Source: CAZMGY01 sp964565945 [NCBI: uncultured bacterium]
GTDB taxonomy: Bacteria; GCA-001730085
Reading direction: 5' to 3'
Assembly (NCBI GenBank): GCA_964565945.1
Contig: CAZMGY010000026.1
Span: 1-64,000, forward strand
Length of the DNA stretch: 64,000 bases
The notes under the pieces were generated by a model that saw nothing but the letters and a program-made list of their open reading frames with translations, made no database searches and was not told the origin of the DNA. Shown in pieces: positions 8,057 through 16,829 of this stretch. Each line of letters begins with the position of its first letter. The stretch's first letter is position 1. The position numbers and the translations under genes were made by a program.

Positions 8057-11000
8057 ATGAAAGTAACCGAATTTTTTATTGATCGCCCCAAGTTCACCAA
8101 TGTTCTTTTGGGATTTATGATTCTTTTAGGGGTTCTGACTTTAAAAAGTTTGCCACGGCAAAATATGCCTGATGTTGATTTTGATGTGTTGACCATTCGC
8201 ACCAATTACCCTGGAGCTTCACCCGAAGATGTTGAGGTTAAGGTGACCGACCCAATTGAAGACGCGTTGGAGTCTGTAGATGGTTTGGATAGGGTCGAAT
8301 CGTTTTCAATCGAAAATATGTCGTATATTGTTGTCAAAATTGATCCAGACTTGGATTTTAATGAGAAAGAGGACATCAAAAGAGATGTCAGGAAGGCTGT
8401 GGATCGCGTGACCGATTTTCCTCAAGAGGTTGAAGCCAGACCTTTTGTGGACGAAAAAAAGTCGACCAGTTCTCCTATTATTGAAATAGCTGTTAGTGGC
8501 GAAGGTATCGATGAATGGACGATGCGTAAAGTAGCTAAGGATCTCGAAGATGATTTGCGAGGGATTGAGGGTGTGGGTGAGGTTGACAAAATTGGCTATC
8601 GCAAGAAAGAAATGCAGGTACTGGCCGATATCGAGAAAATGGATGAACATTATGTGGCGTTTGGAGATTTGTTACAAGCGATAGAGCTTCGTAATGTGAA
8701 ACTATCTGGAGGAACCATTGAGTCATCCGTTAACGAAAAAAAAGTGGTTACTTTTGCTGAGTTTGAAGAGCCTATCGATGTCGGGGATTGTATTGTTCGG
8801 AGCAACTTTTCGGGCAAACAACTTAAGGTGAGTGATGTTGCTTTGTTGAAGGATGATTTTGAACAACGACGTATTTGGACACGAGTGAACGGTGTCGATG
8901 CGATTAATGTGAGGGTTAAACGTAAGCCTAAATCCGATGTGATCCGTTTGAGTCGTGAGCTTAATGTTGTGATCGACTATTACCAAGAAACTTTTTCCAA
9001 ACAAGGTATTCAGGTGAAGGTCTTGATTGACTACACCCACTACACCAAAAACTTACTTGATATTGTGATCAATAGTGCTACCTTGGGTTTGATTTTGGTA
9101 CTTTTATCGCTATTTTTCTTTCTTAATTTTCAAACGGCTTTATGGGTGGCAATAGGTTTACCAACGGCCATATTGGGTGCTTTTTTTATTTTTCCTTATT
9201 TTGATATGACAGTAAATCAGATTGTTTTGATTGCAATGATTATTGTGTTGGGTATGTTGGTGGACGATGCGATTGTTGTGGCCGAAAATATTAATCGCTA
9301 CCAGCAAGAAGGCCTATCCTTCCGTGAAGCAGCGATTTTGGGTACTCAAGAGGTGTTTAAACCGATTTGTGTGACCATTTTAACCACAATCAGCTGTTTT
9401 GCACCTATGTATTTTATGACGGGGATTCTGGGTAAATTTGTTTTTACTATCCCTACAGTGATTATCTCGATGCTATTACTAAGTTTGTTTGAGTCTGTAA
9501 CGATTCTTCCGTGTCACCTTGCGCATAGCAAAGCTTCGCGTATTCGACCTGTCGGATTTTGGATGACCAAGTTGAGAAATTTTTATGGTCGTTTTTTACG
9601 GCGGTTGTTGCATCACCGTGGTTTATTTATTGTGATTGCCATTAGTATGCTGATTGGATCAGTTTTTTTTAGTGTGGCTACGAATCGTTTTGTGTTGTTT
9701 CCGACCAATGATGCTAATGTTTTTTATATTGTTATTGAAACGAAGGTAGGTGACTCGATGGAGCAAACCTTGGAAAAAATTAAGCAAATAGAGGATAGAG
9801 TGAGTGAAATTTCTCCTGAAATTCTAAATAACTTTAAAGTTGAACTGGGACATCATCGTACAGAAGAGGCTATTAATACGCCTGCTGAGCATGAAGAATG
9901 GGCTTTATTTACTGTTTTCCTAAAACCTGCTAGTGAGCGAGATGTTCGCAGTGAAGTCGTTATTGAAGAGTTGCGAAAAGATTTTAAAAATTTAACTGGG
10001 TTTAATTTGTTGCAAGTGCGTAAGTTGCAGGGGGGACCTCCCGTTGGAGCTCCCATTACGATCACTCTTGTTTCGGATGACTTTGAAGGATGTGAAGTAT
10101 ACGAAAAAAAAATATGGGATGACTTATCAAATTTGGACGGTGTTTATGCCTTGGAAACCACTAATAGGATTGGTAAAGACGAAGTTCGATTACATTTAAA
10201 TTATTCCCTTATGGCTCAAGTGGGTCTAACGGCTCGTGATGTGGCTGATACGATGCGAATGGCTTATGATGGAGTGGTGGCCACGAGTATGCGACGTGAT
10301 GGGGAAGAGATTGATTTTCGTCTTCGTCTTCGAGATGACCAGCGAGGAAAGGAAGATTGGCTTAAGCAATTACTTTTACGCAATGCCGATGGCAAGTTGA
10401 TTAGCCTCGAAGATGTGGCTTCTTTTAGTTATGGTCAAAGCAAAGAATCTATTAATCATTACAGTGGTCGCAAATCAATCACCATCACTGGTAAGGTTGA
10501 TACCGAAAAAGTAACATCCACTTTTGTCAATAAAATGATTCGAGATAGTTATGAAAAAAAAATTAAGGCAACGTCTGGGCTAAAAATGATCTTTGGTGGT
10601 GAGGAAGAAGAAACCAAAGAAAGTATGCAAAATTTTAAGGTTGCTTTCTTGTGTGGATTGATTGGAATTTATTTTATTTTGCTCTTGCTATTGAATTCCT
10701 ATATACAACCCTTTTTGATTATGGCCACCATTCCATTCGGAATTATCGGGGTTTTGATTGCTTTTTATTTGCATGGATTGCCCATGAGCTTTTTGGGTTT
10801 AATTGGTACCTTAGGTATGATTGGGGTTGTGGTGAATGATTCCTTAGTGATGGTGACCTATTTGAATAAATTGAAAGAAAAATATGGTCGTGTTGATGAA
10901 GATATGGTGATTGAAGGGGCTAAAATGCGCTTTCGGCAGGTTTTTTTGACCACAATCACCACAGTTTTGGGTTTACTGCCTACCGTTTATGGAATCGGTG

Positions 11001-11110
11001 GTTATGAGCCTTTTCTTGTCCCAGTGGTACTAGCGATGTCTTGGGGCTTAGCTTTTTCTACTGTGATCACACTTGGTTTGGTTCCTGTCTTGTATTCTTT
11101 TCAGAAATAG
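8057..11110 (+). CDS. RND-superfamily efflux pump (AcrB/MdtB type)
   Basis: Inner-membrane proton-driven exporter of the HAE1-like RND group; 1017 residues, close to the family norm. The N-terminus FIDRPKFTNVLLGFMIL is the first membrane helix, followed by the large periplasmic porter loop (NYPGASPEDVE), a block of membrane helices at about 335-480 and a second porter loop, then a second helix block. The proton-relay pair is present in GMLVDDAIVVAENI (two Asp in helix 4). AGGA lies about 12 bases before the ATG. It is encoded just after a TolC-family channel without a membrane fusion protein between or after them, so either the adaptor is elsewhere or the pump works without one. Substrate cannot be told. 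Confidence 0.93.
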   Translation: MKVTEFFIDRPKFTNVLLGFMILLGVLTLKSLPRQNMPDVDFDVLTIRTNYPGASPEDVEVKVTDPIEDALESVDGLDRVESFSIENMSYIVVKIDPDLDFNEKEDIKRDVRKAVDRVTDFPQEVEARPFVDEKKSTSSPIIEIAVSGEGIDEWTMRKVAKDLEDDLRGIEGVGEVDKIGYRKKEMQVLADIEKMDEHYVAFGDLLQAIELRNVKLSGGTIESSVNEKKVVTFAEFEEPIDVGDCIVRSNFSGKQLKVSDVALLKDDFEQRRIWTRVNGVDAINVRVKRKPKSDVIRLSRELNVVIDYYQETFSKQGIQVKVLIDYTHYTKNLLDIVINSATLGLILVLLSLFFFLNFQTALWVAIGLPTAILGAFFIFPYFDMTVNQIVLIAMIIVLGMLVDDAIVVAENINRYQQEGLSFREAAILGTQEVFKPICVTILTTISCFAPMYFMTGILGKFVFTIPTVIISMLLLSLFESVTILPCHLAHSKASRIRPVGFWMTKLRNFYGRFLRRLLHHRGLFIVIAISMLIGSVFFSVATNRFVLFPTNDANVFYIVIETKVGDSMEQTLEKIKQIEDRVSEISPEILNNFKVELGHHRTEEAINTPAEHEEWALFTVFLKPASERDVRSEVVIEELRKDFKNLTGFNLLQVRKLQGGPPVGAPITITLVSDDFEGCEVYEKKIWDDLSNLDGVYALETTNRIGKDEVRLHLNYSLMAQVGLTARDVADTMRMAYDGVVATSMRRDGEEIDFRLRLRDDQRGKEDWLKQLLLRNADGKLISLEDVASFSYGQSKESINHYSGRKSITITGKVDTEKVTSTFVNKMIRDSYEKKIKATSGLKMIFGGEEEETKESMQNFKVAFLCGLIGIYFILLLLLNSYIQPFLIMATIPFGIIGVLIAFYLHGLPMSFLGLIGTLGMIGVVVNDSLVMVTYLNKLKEKYGRVDEDMVIEGAKMRFRQVFLTTITTVLGLLPTVYGIGGYEPFLVPVVLAMSWGLAFSTVITLGLVPVLYSFQK

Positions 11111-11158
11111 TTAAAAGACAGCAATAAAAGTCGTCTTCGTGGTTAGGGAGCTGTAGTA

Positions 11159-11192
11159 CTCGGCTGTGTCATCCCGAGGCTTGACCGCCCGA
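11159..11192. repeat. Degenerate extragenic palindrome (copy 2)
   Basis: CTCGG at the start can pair with either of two CCGAG copies in this stretch, which contains GTCATCCCGAGGCTTGACC. The core matches the element between the channel and pump genes (about 7988-8004). No T run follows. It ends the pump transcription unit and precedes a probable promoter. Confidence 0.35.
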
Positions 11193-11209
11193 GCCATTTA
11201 TATAAAAGT

Positions 11210-11241
11210 TTGACGATAAGACCGTATATCCATAGTATAAT
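11210..11241 (+). promoter_or_regulatory. Possible promoter for the zinc-ribbon/RNase H/RsmE operon
   Basis: TTGACG at 11210-11215 and a perfect TATAAT at 11236-11241 stand upstream of the first gene of the operon. The spacer is 20 bases, longer than ideal, so the -10 box may act with a different upstream element. The leader to the ATG would be about 40 bases. Confidence 0.35.
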
Positions 11242-11286
11242 GACCCCAGTGTATATGTAAGCGTGAGACAGAGGAGTTTTCTTAAT

Positions 11287-12033
11287 ATGAAAGACGATTT
11301 GTTAAAGTTAGTTGAGCTAGAGAAAATAGATTTCAAAATTTATCAATTAAAACGTAGAAAAGAAGAATATCCTGTTTTGATTGAAGCTTGCCAACGTGAT
11401 ATGAACGAGCTTGAGGCTCATTTGAATGCGCTTAAAGAGTCTTCTAAACAGATCGAGCTTGCACGCAAAGAAAAAGAAATCGAAATTGAGTCCAATGAAG
11501 AGCAAATGAAAAAAAAAGACAATCAACTGACTCAAATTAAAAAAAATGACGAATATAAAGCCATGTTGCATCAGATTGAAAAGTTCAAGAAAAAAAATGA
11601 TCTCCTTGAGGAAGAAATTATTGTTAAAATGGATGAGCTTGATGCTGTTCAAGTTCAAATTAAGGACGAAGATATTAGAGTTAAAGAGGGCAAAGAGCAA
11701 GTGGCTGCTCGAGAAAAGGAAATCAAAGTTAATTTGAGTAGATTGGAAGATGATAGGAAAAAACTCAAAAACAATAGTGAACAGTGTTTGAATGGCTTAA
11801 GTCCCAAAATCAAAGACATCTATTTGCAAGTTTTGAACAAACGCAAAGACCGAGCCTTGGCTAGCATTAAAGAAGATACTTGCGGGGCTTGTCATATGGT
11901 TCTTCTGGCCGAGGTGATTGAGCAGACCCGAATGGGAGTTGATGTAATTTACTGTGACACCTGCTCGCGCATTTTGTATCATCCCGATTTATTGGCTAAG
12001 GTATCGACCTCTCACTTGGATGATGTCCTCTAA
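11287..12033 (+). CDS. Coiled-coil protein with C-terminal C4 zinc ribbon
   Basis: 248 residues. Residues about 1-190 are almost continuous charged coiled coil (many K, E, Q). The C-terminus carries a zinc ribbon with two Cys pairs, CGAC and CDTC, separated by about 22 residues, in the pattern of the widespread C4-type zinc-ribbon family (DUF164, CT398-like). Members are often encoded beside RNase H-like genes, as here, but the molecular role is not settled; structural work on homologues suggests links to secretion or nucleic acids. ATG at 11287 follows GAGGAG by ten bases; an earlier GTG at 11263 lacks a signal. The stop overlaps the RNase HI start by one base. Confidence 0.88.
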   Translation: MKDDLLKLVELEKIDFKIYQLKRRKEEYPVLIEACQRDMNELEAHLNALKESSKQIELARKEKEIEIESNEEQMKKKDNQLTQIKKNDEYKAMLHQIEKFKKKNDLLEEEIIVKMDELDAVQVQIKDEDIRVKEGKEQVAAREKEIKVNLSRLEDDRKKLKNNSEQCLNGLSPKIKDIYLQVLNKRKDRALASIKEDTCGACHMVLLAEVIEQTRMGVDVIYCDTCSRILYHPDLLAKVSTSHLDDVL

Positions 12034-12443
12034 TGAGCACAACCTCTATGGTGACGATGTGTGCCGATGGAGCTTCGCGCGGTAATCCTGGTCCAGCGTC
12101 TTACGGGGTAATTTTCCGTGATGAAACGGGTAAAGTGATTCATAGTTTGGCCGAGTGCATTGGCAAAGCGACCAATAATGTGGCCGAATATTCAGGTTTG
12201 ATCGCAGGTTTGGAATATGCGGTGCAAGAAGGCATTTCTCACTTGCGGGTTTATCTCGATAGTGAATTGGTGGTCAAGCAAATAAAGGGTGTCTATCGGG
12301 TGCGTAATCACAATATCAAAACCTACTATAAAAAAGCCGTGGCATTGAGTGAACAAATTGAGTCATTTGTCATTAACCATGTCCGTCGTGCCGACAATGC
12401 CGATGCAGATGCTCTGGCCAATCAAGCTTTGGATGCTTTATGA
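12033..12443 (+). CDS. rnhA: Ribonuclease HI family protein
   Basis: Cuts the RNA strand of RNA-DNA hybrids, removing primers and R-loops. 136 residues, a compact RNase H fold. The catalytic acidic set is visible: Asp in CADGASRGNPG, Glu in NNVAEYSGL, Asp in VYLDSELVVKQ, and Asp in VRRADNADADALA. The short form without the E. coli basic protrusion matches the RnhA-like group common outside the Proteobacteria. Overlaps both neighbours (TAATG at the start, ATGA at the end), so translation is probably coupled in the operon. Confidence 0.93.
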   Translation: MSTTSMVTMCADGASRGNPGPASYGVIFRDETGKVIHSLAECIGKATNNVAEYSGLIAGLEYAVQEGISHLRVYLDSELVVKQIKGVYRVRNHNIKTYYKKAVALSEQIESFVINHVRRADNADADALANQALDAL

Positions 12444-13213
12444 AAGACCGTTTGATCAATCGTTTTTTTATTGAGCCTTCATCGATTGAACAGGAATCAA
12501 TTGTATTGCGAGATACAGAGCTTTATCATGCTACGCGTGTGTTGCGTCTTAAAAAAAAAGATTTGTTCGATGCGGTGGATGGTCAAGGTCGATGTTTTCG
12601 TGTCGAAATTCTTCATATCGATAAACAGCAAGCCGAATGCCGGATTCTCAAACGAGATAAAGTGGAACGCAAGCAAACCATTCGGCTTAGTTTAGCCTTG
12701 GCTTTGCCTAAAGAAAAAGTGATGACTTTGATGTTGCAAAAGTCCGTTGAGCTTGGGGTTTACCAAATCATTCCTTTTATGGCCGAACGCTCTCAGGATT
12801 CATTAACACCCGAGTTATGCGACAAAAAAAAGACGCGTTGGACGCAAATTGTGCAAGAAGCGGTTAAGCAGTCGGGCAATGATTTTTTGCCACTATTGCA
12901 GTCTTTACAATCTTTGGAAGGTGTATGTGCACAGCTAAGTAAAGAGAGTTATGATGAAATTATTCTTTTGTCACCCTGGTGTAAAGATTCGTTCATTGAT
13001 TTTGATCACCGCATGCGGCAGACGACAAATCCCAAACATGTGCTGGTTTGTATTGGACCCGAAGGCGGTCTAACCGAAGAGGAAGAGGAGCAATGGAAGT
13101 CCCATAGGGCACAGTCCTATAAATGTGGGGAATTATTGATGAGAGTCGAAACGGCGATGATGTTTGTCGCCACAGCGAATTATTTATGGAATTTGGGGCA
13201 TGACAAAATTTAG
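12440..13213 (+). CDS. rsmE: 16S rRNA (uracil-1498-N3)-methyltransferase RsmE
   Basis: SPOUT-class methyltransferase that modifies U1498 of 16S rRNA with S-adenosylmethionine. 257 residues, normal size. The N-terminal PUA-like domain is followed by the trefoil-knot domain with the family motifs LALALPKEKVMTLMLQKSVE, IGPEGGLTEEE and LLMRVETAMM. The last corresponds to the usual L-R-x-E-T-A SAM-binding loop. Starts with ATGA overlap on rnhA and its last 14 bases overlap the start of the next gene. Confidence 0.95.
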   Translation: MKDRLINRFFIEPSSIEQESIVLRDTELYHATRVLRLKKKDLFDAVDGQGRCFRVEILHIDKQQAECRILKRDKVERKQTIRLSLALALPKEKVMTLMLQKSVELGVYQIIPFMAERSQDSLTPELCDKKKTRWTQIVQEAVKQSGNDFLPLLQSLQSLEGVCAQLSKESYDEIILLSPWCKDSFIDFDHRMRQTTNPKHVLVCIGPEGGLTEEEEEQWKSHRAQSYKCGELLMRVETAMMFVATANYLWNLGHDKI

Positions 13214-14669
13214 ATGGAGGACCCGTAAAGGCATAGGTCTTTTGCAGGTTGTTTTTAGTGTTTTTATTGCCACGGCCTTAACGAGCTTGGTGTCCCCAAC
13301 ACTTCAAAAGCTGAGTGACCAAAGCAAACGTGTTTTGGTGGATGTCGACAAGGAGCAATTGGCCGTCGCTTTGGAACATTACTATCGCGACCAGGGTTTT
13401 TATCCCGAGGGGGATAATGTCAATATGGTGCAGGCCCTAAAAGATAAATACATTTCCTTTGCGTCAGAAACGCTTAAAAACAATATTTTTGACAAAGCCG
13501 AGTTTGTCGACCCTTGGGGACGACCGTATCTTTATCATTACAAAAAAGGTGACAAGTCGTATCATTTGCGCTTTCAAGGTATGCCTGAGCGTCCTTTGTT
13601 TGGTTTGCCGAAGCCCTTGTTTAAACAAGAGACTCCTAATCGTCTCGGTGCTGGTGCGTCGTCAGAAAGCGAGGTTCAGCCTTCAGTGAATATTCAACCT
13701 GTCGAAATTGATAATAACGAGAGTGACCTTGGGCAAAACGACGTCTCTGTACCTGATGAGCCCGAAGCTTTGGATCTCTTGCCTTTGCATGCGATTCCTA
13801 ACGATCGTTTGGTTTTTGTGACGGTCGAAAATGTTGCTTTGGCTTTGGATCGAGTTTTAATGAATCGTAAAGTGGGAACAGGGGAGTTCAGTGATTTGCC
13901 TTTGAGGGATTTCGATGCTAATGGAAACATTATTTGGTTTGAAGGAAGCACAGTGGTGAATGTGCTTGATTTTAACGTGCAAAATAGTGTGTCCTATGCT
14001 TACAAAGGCGAGTTTTGGATTGATTCCTTGCGCGATCAAACGGTGGCCACGCGAGAGGGTAGCGCGGTTCCTTCTGAAGAATTTGTGCAGGATTTAGCCC
14101 AAGCCAAAGCTTTGTTAGACGATGCTACTTTAGAGGTTGAGGGACAGTATGGTGTGAGCACGAAGGATATTTTTGCTACTCTGGTCACGCATAATGTTCC
14201 CATTATATGGGGTTACAAATCACGCCTTGAGTCTTCTGGGGGATTCGAGGAATCCACATTGGGATACACTTTGTCGTTTTCCGATCGCGTGACGGGAGAA
14301 TTTCGTGAGTTTATTGTGGTCAATACACTTGAACTTAAGGATGAGCCTTTGAGCATGATTGCTTCCTTATTGGCTCACGAAGGTATTCATCACTATTGGA
14401 ATCATCAAGCCCCAGAATTACCCAAAGAGGTAGCAGAATCGCTTGCGCCTGATGATTCTACCCCGCGTGGAGATGCTGGTCGGAGCTTTAATTCGGTCGA
14501 TGAAGAGTATGAAGCCTTTTTGATGTCTTTACGTTTTTGGAAACAAGCACAAGGAGACGATAAAAATGAAACGTTCGATCAGCTGTTGGCCTTGCTGAAT
14601 GGACCGAATGGCGAGAAAGAATTGCGGGATTATATGAGGACGGTTTACCATGACTTGGATGAGTATTAG
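13200..14669 (+). CDS. Pseudopilin-like protein fused to an HExxH (zincin-like) domain
   Basis: 489 residues. The N-terminus looks like a type II secretion/type IV prepilin: basic MTKFRWRTRKG, then IGLLQVVFSVFIATALTSLV as the hydrophobic stalk, with a possible cut after Gly11. Position +5 is Gln16 rather than the usual Glu. Residues about 45-130 resemble a GspG-type pseudopilin (YYRDQGFYPE, then DPWGRPYLYHY). A Pro/Ser-rich linker leads to a C-terminal domain with LAHEGIHHYW, where H393-E394-xx-H397 fits a zinc metallopeptidase motif; DEEYEAF about 38 residues later could give the third ligand. Start ATG at 13200 avoids a long overlap with rsmE; the frame could also open at TTG 13164. Substrate unknown; the pseudopilin reading of the N-terminus is probable, peptidase activity is inferred. 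Confidence 0.75.
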   Translation: MTKFRWRTRKGIGLLQVVFSVFIATALTSLVSPTLQKLSDQSKRVLVDVDKEQLAVALEHYYRDQGFYPEGDNVNMVQALKDKYISFASETLKNNIFDKAEFVDPWGRPYLYHYKKGDKSYHLRFQGMPERPLFGLPKPLFKQETPNRLGAGASSESEVQPSVNIQPVEIDNNESDLGQNDVSVPDEPEALDLLPLHAIPNDRLVFVTVENVALALDRVLMNRKVGTGEFSDLPLRDFDANGNIIWFEGSTVVNVLDFNVQNSVSYAYKGEFWIDSLRDQTVATREGSAVPSEEFVQDLAQAKALLDDATLEVEGQYGVSTKDIFATLVTHNVPIIWGYKSRLESSGGFEESTLGYTLSFSDRVTGEFREFIVVNTLELKDEPLSMIASLLAHEGIHHYWNHQAPELPKEVAESLAPDDSTPRGDAGRSFNSVDEEYEAFLMSLRFWKQAQGDDKNETFDQLLALLNGPNGEKELRDYMRTVYHDLDEY

Positions 14670-15312
14670 AAGCTTTGGCCTTATTATTGCACTGGCCTTA
14701 ATCGGATGGGGATGTGATCAAGGAGGAGAAGACTATCAAAGAACATGTTTGCCAGGTCAAGTTTGGCCCTATGCGCGTCAAGAAGCTAAGTCGCAAGAGG
14801 ACTTTGAAACCGAAGAATGGCCTCTTCGTGTTGAGAGCCCTTGGGCCGATTTTCCCATTTCACTTGAAGTTCCCCAGGGGTTTAAAGTGAATTTTTTTAA
14901 GGATCCAGAGGGACAGTACAGTATGGTGCATTTGATCGATCGCCAAGGAGAATCCTCTTATCCGACCAACATCATGTTTTCAGTCGACTATACAGGGAAT
15001 GGCGCTGATATCGATCGGGTTCATGAAGTGGCCAAAGAGAAACTGGCGCACCTAAAACAGGTGGCTGAGCCGACGACGTACCGTCAAAAGGTTGGCGAGG
15101 ATATTCTTGTCTGGAGAACTGCGCAGCATACGATGATTTACCCTCCTTACATTAAGAATGCCCCTAAAGTTACGATTCGCGAGCAGTGGACTTTTATCCA
15201 ACATTCTGGGAAGATTTATGAGTGGAGGATGAAAACGATGGTTCCTGTGTCTCAAGAAAGCCTGAATGTATTGAATATTTGCCTCCATAGTCTCGTATTT
15301 GATATTGATTAA
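14650..15312 (+). CDS. Probable lipoprotein of unknown function
   Basis: 220 residues; starts inside the end of the pseudopilin-zincin gene (20-base overlap), so the two are probably co-translated. Residues 1-22 form a signal peptide ending in LIGWGC; the Cys followed by D would be the lipidated residue, though Trp at -2 makes the lipobox unusual. The mature part has an SLEVPQGFKVNFF segment and a late EQWTFIQHSGKIYEWRMKT segment that suggest a beta-rich fold like that of small lipoproteins that aid envelope assembly. No family was recognised with confidence. An in-frame ATG three codons later is an alternative start. Confidence 0.7.
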   Translation: MTWMSIRSFGLIIALALIGWGCDQGGEDYQRTCLPGQVWPYARQEAKSQEDFETEEWPLRVESPWADFPISLEVPQGFKVNFFKDPEGQYSMVHLIDRQGESSYPTNIMFSVDYTGNGADIDRVHEVAKEKLAHLKQVAEPTTYRQKVGEDILVWRTAQHTMIYPPYIKNAPKVTIREQWTFIQHSGKIYEWRMKTMVPVSQESLNVLNICLHSLVFDID

Positions 15313-15353
15313 TGCCTTTATAGGGTGTTTTGTTCTCAAAATGTAACGATAGT

Positions 15354-15383
15354 TTGCTTTTCGGAAAGCCACTGTGCTATATT
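15354..15383 (+). promoter_or_regulatory. Possible promoter before the SurA-like gene
   Basis: TTGCTT (15354-15359) and TATATT (15378-15383) with an 18-base spacer lie in the 99-base gap after the lipoprotein gene. A transcript would start about 20 bases before the ATG at 15412. Moderate match only. Confidence 0.35.
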
Positions 15384-15411
15384 GACTTTTGTGTGATCTA
15401 GGGGGTTAAAA

Positions 15412-16221
15412 ATGTCAAATTTGCGTGCTTTAGTGCTTATTCCAATGTGTCTGCTAAGCTTATCGTGCCGTTCCGAAGAAAAGGTTGAGCCTGTGGTGGC
15501 GCAGATTGGGAATTACAAACTGATGGTTAGTGATTATTTGCGGGAAGTGAAACGCCTGAGCGAAGCCGAGCGCGAGGCTCTCAAGTCGTCGGATGCGCGC
15601 GAAGCTTTTATGGAACAGCTGATTGATCAACAGGTTTTGATTGAAGAAGCGCATCGTTTGAATATCGATAAAGACAAAGAGTTTTGTTTGTTTGTGGAGG
15701 CTTTTTGGAAACAAGCGATGATTGAACGCTTGATTATACATAAAACACGAGAAGTGATTAAACAATTGACCATCAGTGAGGAAGAGGTTGAGTTTTATTT
15801 TAAAGAAATGCAACGCAAAATACATGCGTGTATTAGGGTTGTGGGGAGCAAAGCCATTGCACGCAAACTCTTGGCCGATGAAATGCTTAGCTACGAAGAA
15901 GAATTACAGATTCAAAAGGATTCGGGCTGGCATTGGTTTGCTTACGAAGAAGTTCAACCAGTTTATCGAAACTTCTTGTTTGGCATGGAAGAGGGCGATA
16001 AAAAAATCATTTATAACTACGATCTCGGTTGGGTGGTTTTAGAAGTGAAAGGGTTTAAAGAGCGTCAAATGGGGTCTGAAGAAGACATGCATAAGCGTTT
16101 GATGGATGTTTTACAGGAAGAACGTGATTTGGAGATTTTGGATAAGTGGATTCGTCAGCTCCGAGCTAAAAGCAAAATTCATGTGAATAGTGATGTTTTA
16201 AAGCAATTAGAGGTGGAGTAG
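15412..16221 (+). CDS. SurA/PpiC-like periplasmic chaperone lipoprotein
   Basis: 269 residues. A signal peptide ends in LLSLSC, so the protein is probably a lipoprotein. Residues about 30-150 match the SurA N-terminal chaperone region (VAQIGNYKLMVSDYLREV, EAFMEQLIDQQVLIEEA, ISEEEVEFYF). The middle and C-terminal part is short and lacks a clear parvulin active-site pattern, so peptidyl-prolyl isomerase activity is doubtful; a chaperone for outer-membrane or secreted proteins is the better guess. Followed two to five bases later by the HAMP protein gene, with which it is probably co-transcribed. Confidence 0.75.
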   Translation: MSNLRALVLIPMCLLSLSCRSEEKVEPVVAQIGNYKLMVSDYLREVKRLSEAEREALKSSDAREAFMEQLIDQQVLIEEAHRLNIDKDKEFCLFVEAFWKQAMIERLIIHKTREVIKQLTISEEEVEFYFKEMQRKIHACIRVVGSKAIARKLLADEMLSYEEELQIQKDSGWHWFAYEEVQPVYRNFLFGMEEGDKKIIYNYDLGWVVLEVKGFKERQMGSEEDMHKRLMDVLQEERDLEILDKWIRQLRAKSKIHVNSDVLKQLEVE

Positions 16222-16225
16222 TTTG

Positions 16226-16819
16226 GTGGAAAAATTTAAACGTAAACAGTATTTGGTGAAAGATTTTCAGCTTAAGTTTGTGCAGCGTTTTGTGGGGCTT
16301 CTGCTTCTTTCGGTGGGTTTGGTTGGACTGGGGTTGTATTTTTGGAGTGCTGGTACTATGACCACCGTGTTCGAAAATTCACGTTTGGTGGTTAAAACCA
16401 CGCAAGATTTTATTTTACCGATGATGATCGCTTTGACTTTGATTACTATTGCGATACTGGGCATTATGGGGTGGTTTTTGGTTTATTTGTTCTCGCATCG
16501 GATTGCTGGGCCGATTTATCGGATCGAAAAGCATGTTAAAGGTATTGGAGAGGGAGAGTTGGCTCATAAAGTGCTTTTGCGTTCGTCCGATGAAATCCAG
16601 GATTTGGCTAAAGCGGTCAACGGCATGATGGCAGCCTTGGCCGACCATGTGGATGATCTTAAAAAAGAATTCAAACGTTTGAACAAAATAGATCGTGATT
16701 TGGTTGAATTATGGCGTCCTAAGGGTAAGATTGATTACAAAGACCTGGAAACCGTGATCAAAAAGTTCAAAGACGTCGAGAAGGCGATTGAAGAGAAGCT
16801 TTCTCAGCTTCGCACCTGA
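16226..16819 (+). CDS. HAMP-domain membrane protein without an output domain
   Basis: 197 residues. Two membrane helices (about 18-38 and 60-88) enclose a short periplasmic loop of about 25 residues. A HAMP domain follows directly (HRIAGPIYRIEKHVKGI... through SDEIQDLAKAVNGM), then a short coiled coil (KEFKRLNKIDRDLVELW). There is no kinase, methyl-accepting or cyclase domain, so signal output would need a partner. GTG at 16226 stands seven bases from GGTGGAG; TTG at 16223 is equally in frame. Its end faces the end of the MscS gene with only ten bases between them. Confidence 0.8.
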   Translation: MEKFKRKQYLVKDFQLKFVQRFVGLLLLSVGLVGLGLYFWSAGTMTTVFENSRLVVKTTQDFILPMMIALTLITIAILGIMGWFLVYLFSHRIAGPIYRIEKHVKGIGEGELAHKVLLRSSDEIQDLAKAVNGMMAALADHVDDLKKEFKRLNKIDRDLVELWRPKGKIDYKDLETVIKKFKDVEKAIEEKLSQLRT

Positions 16820-16829
16820 TTTTATTATT

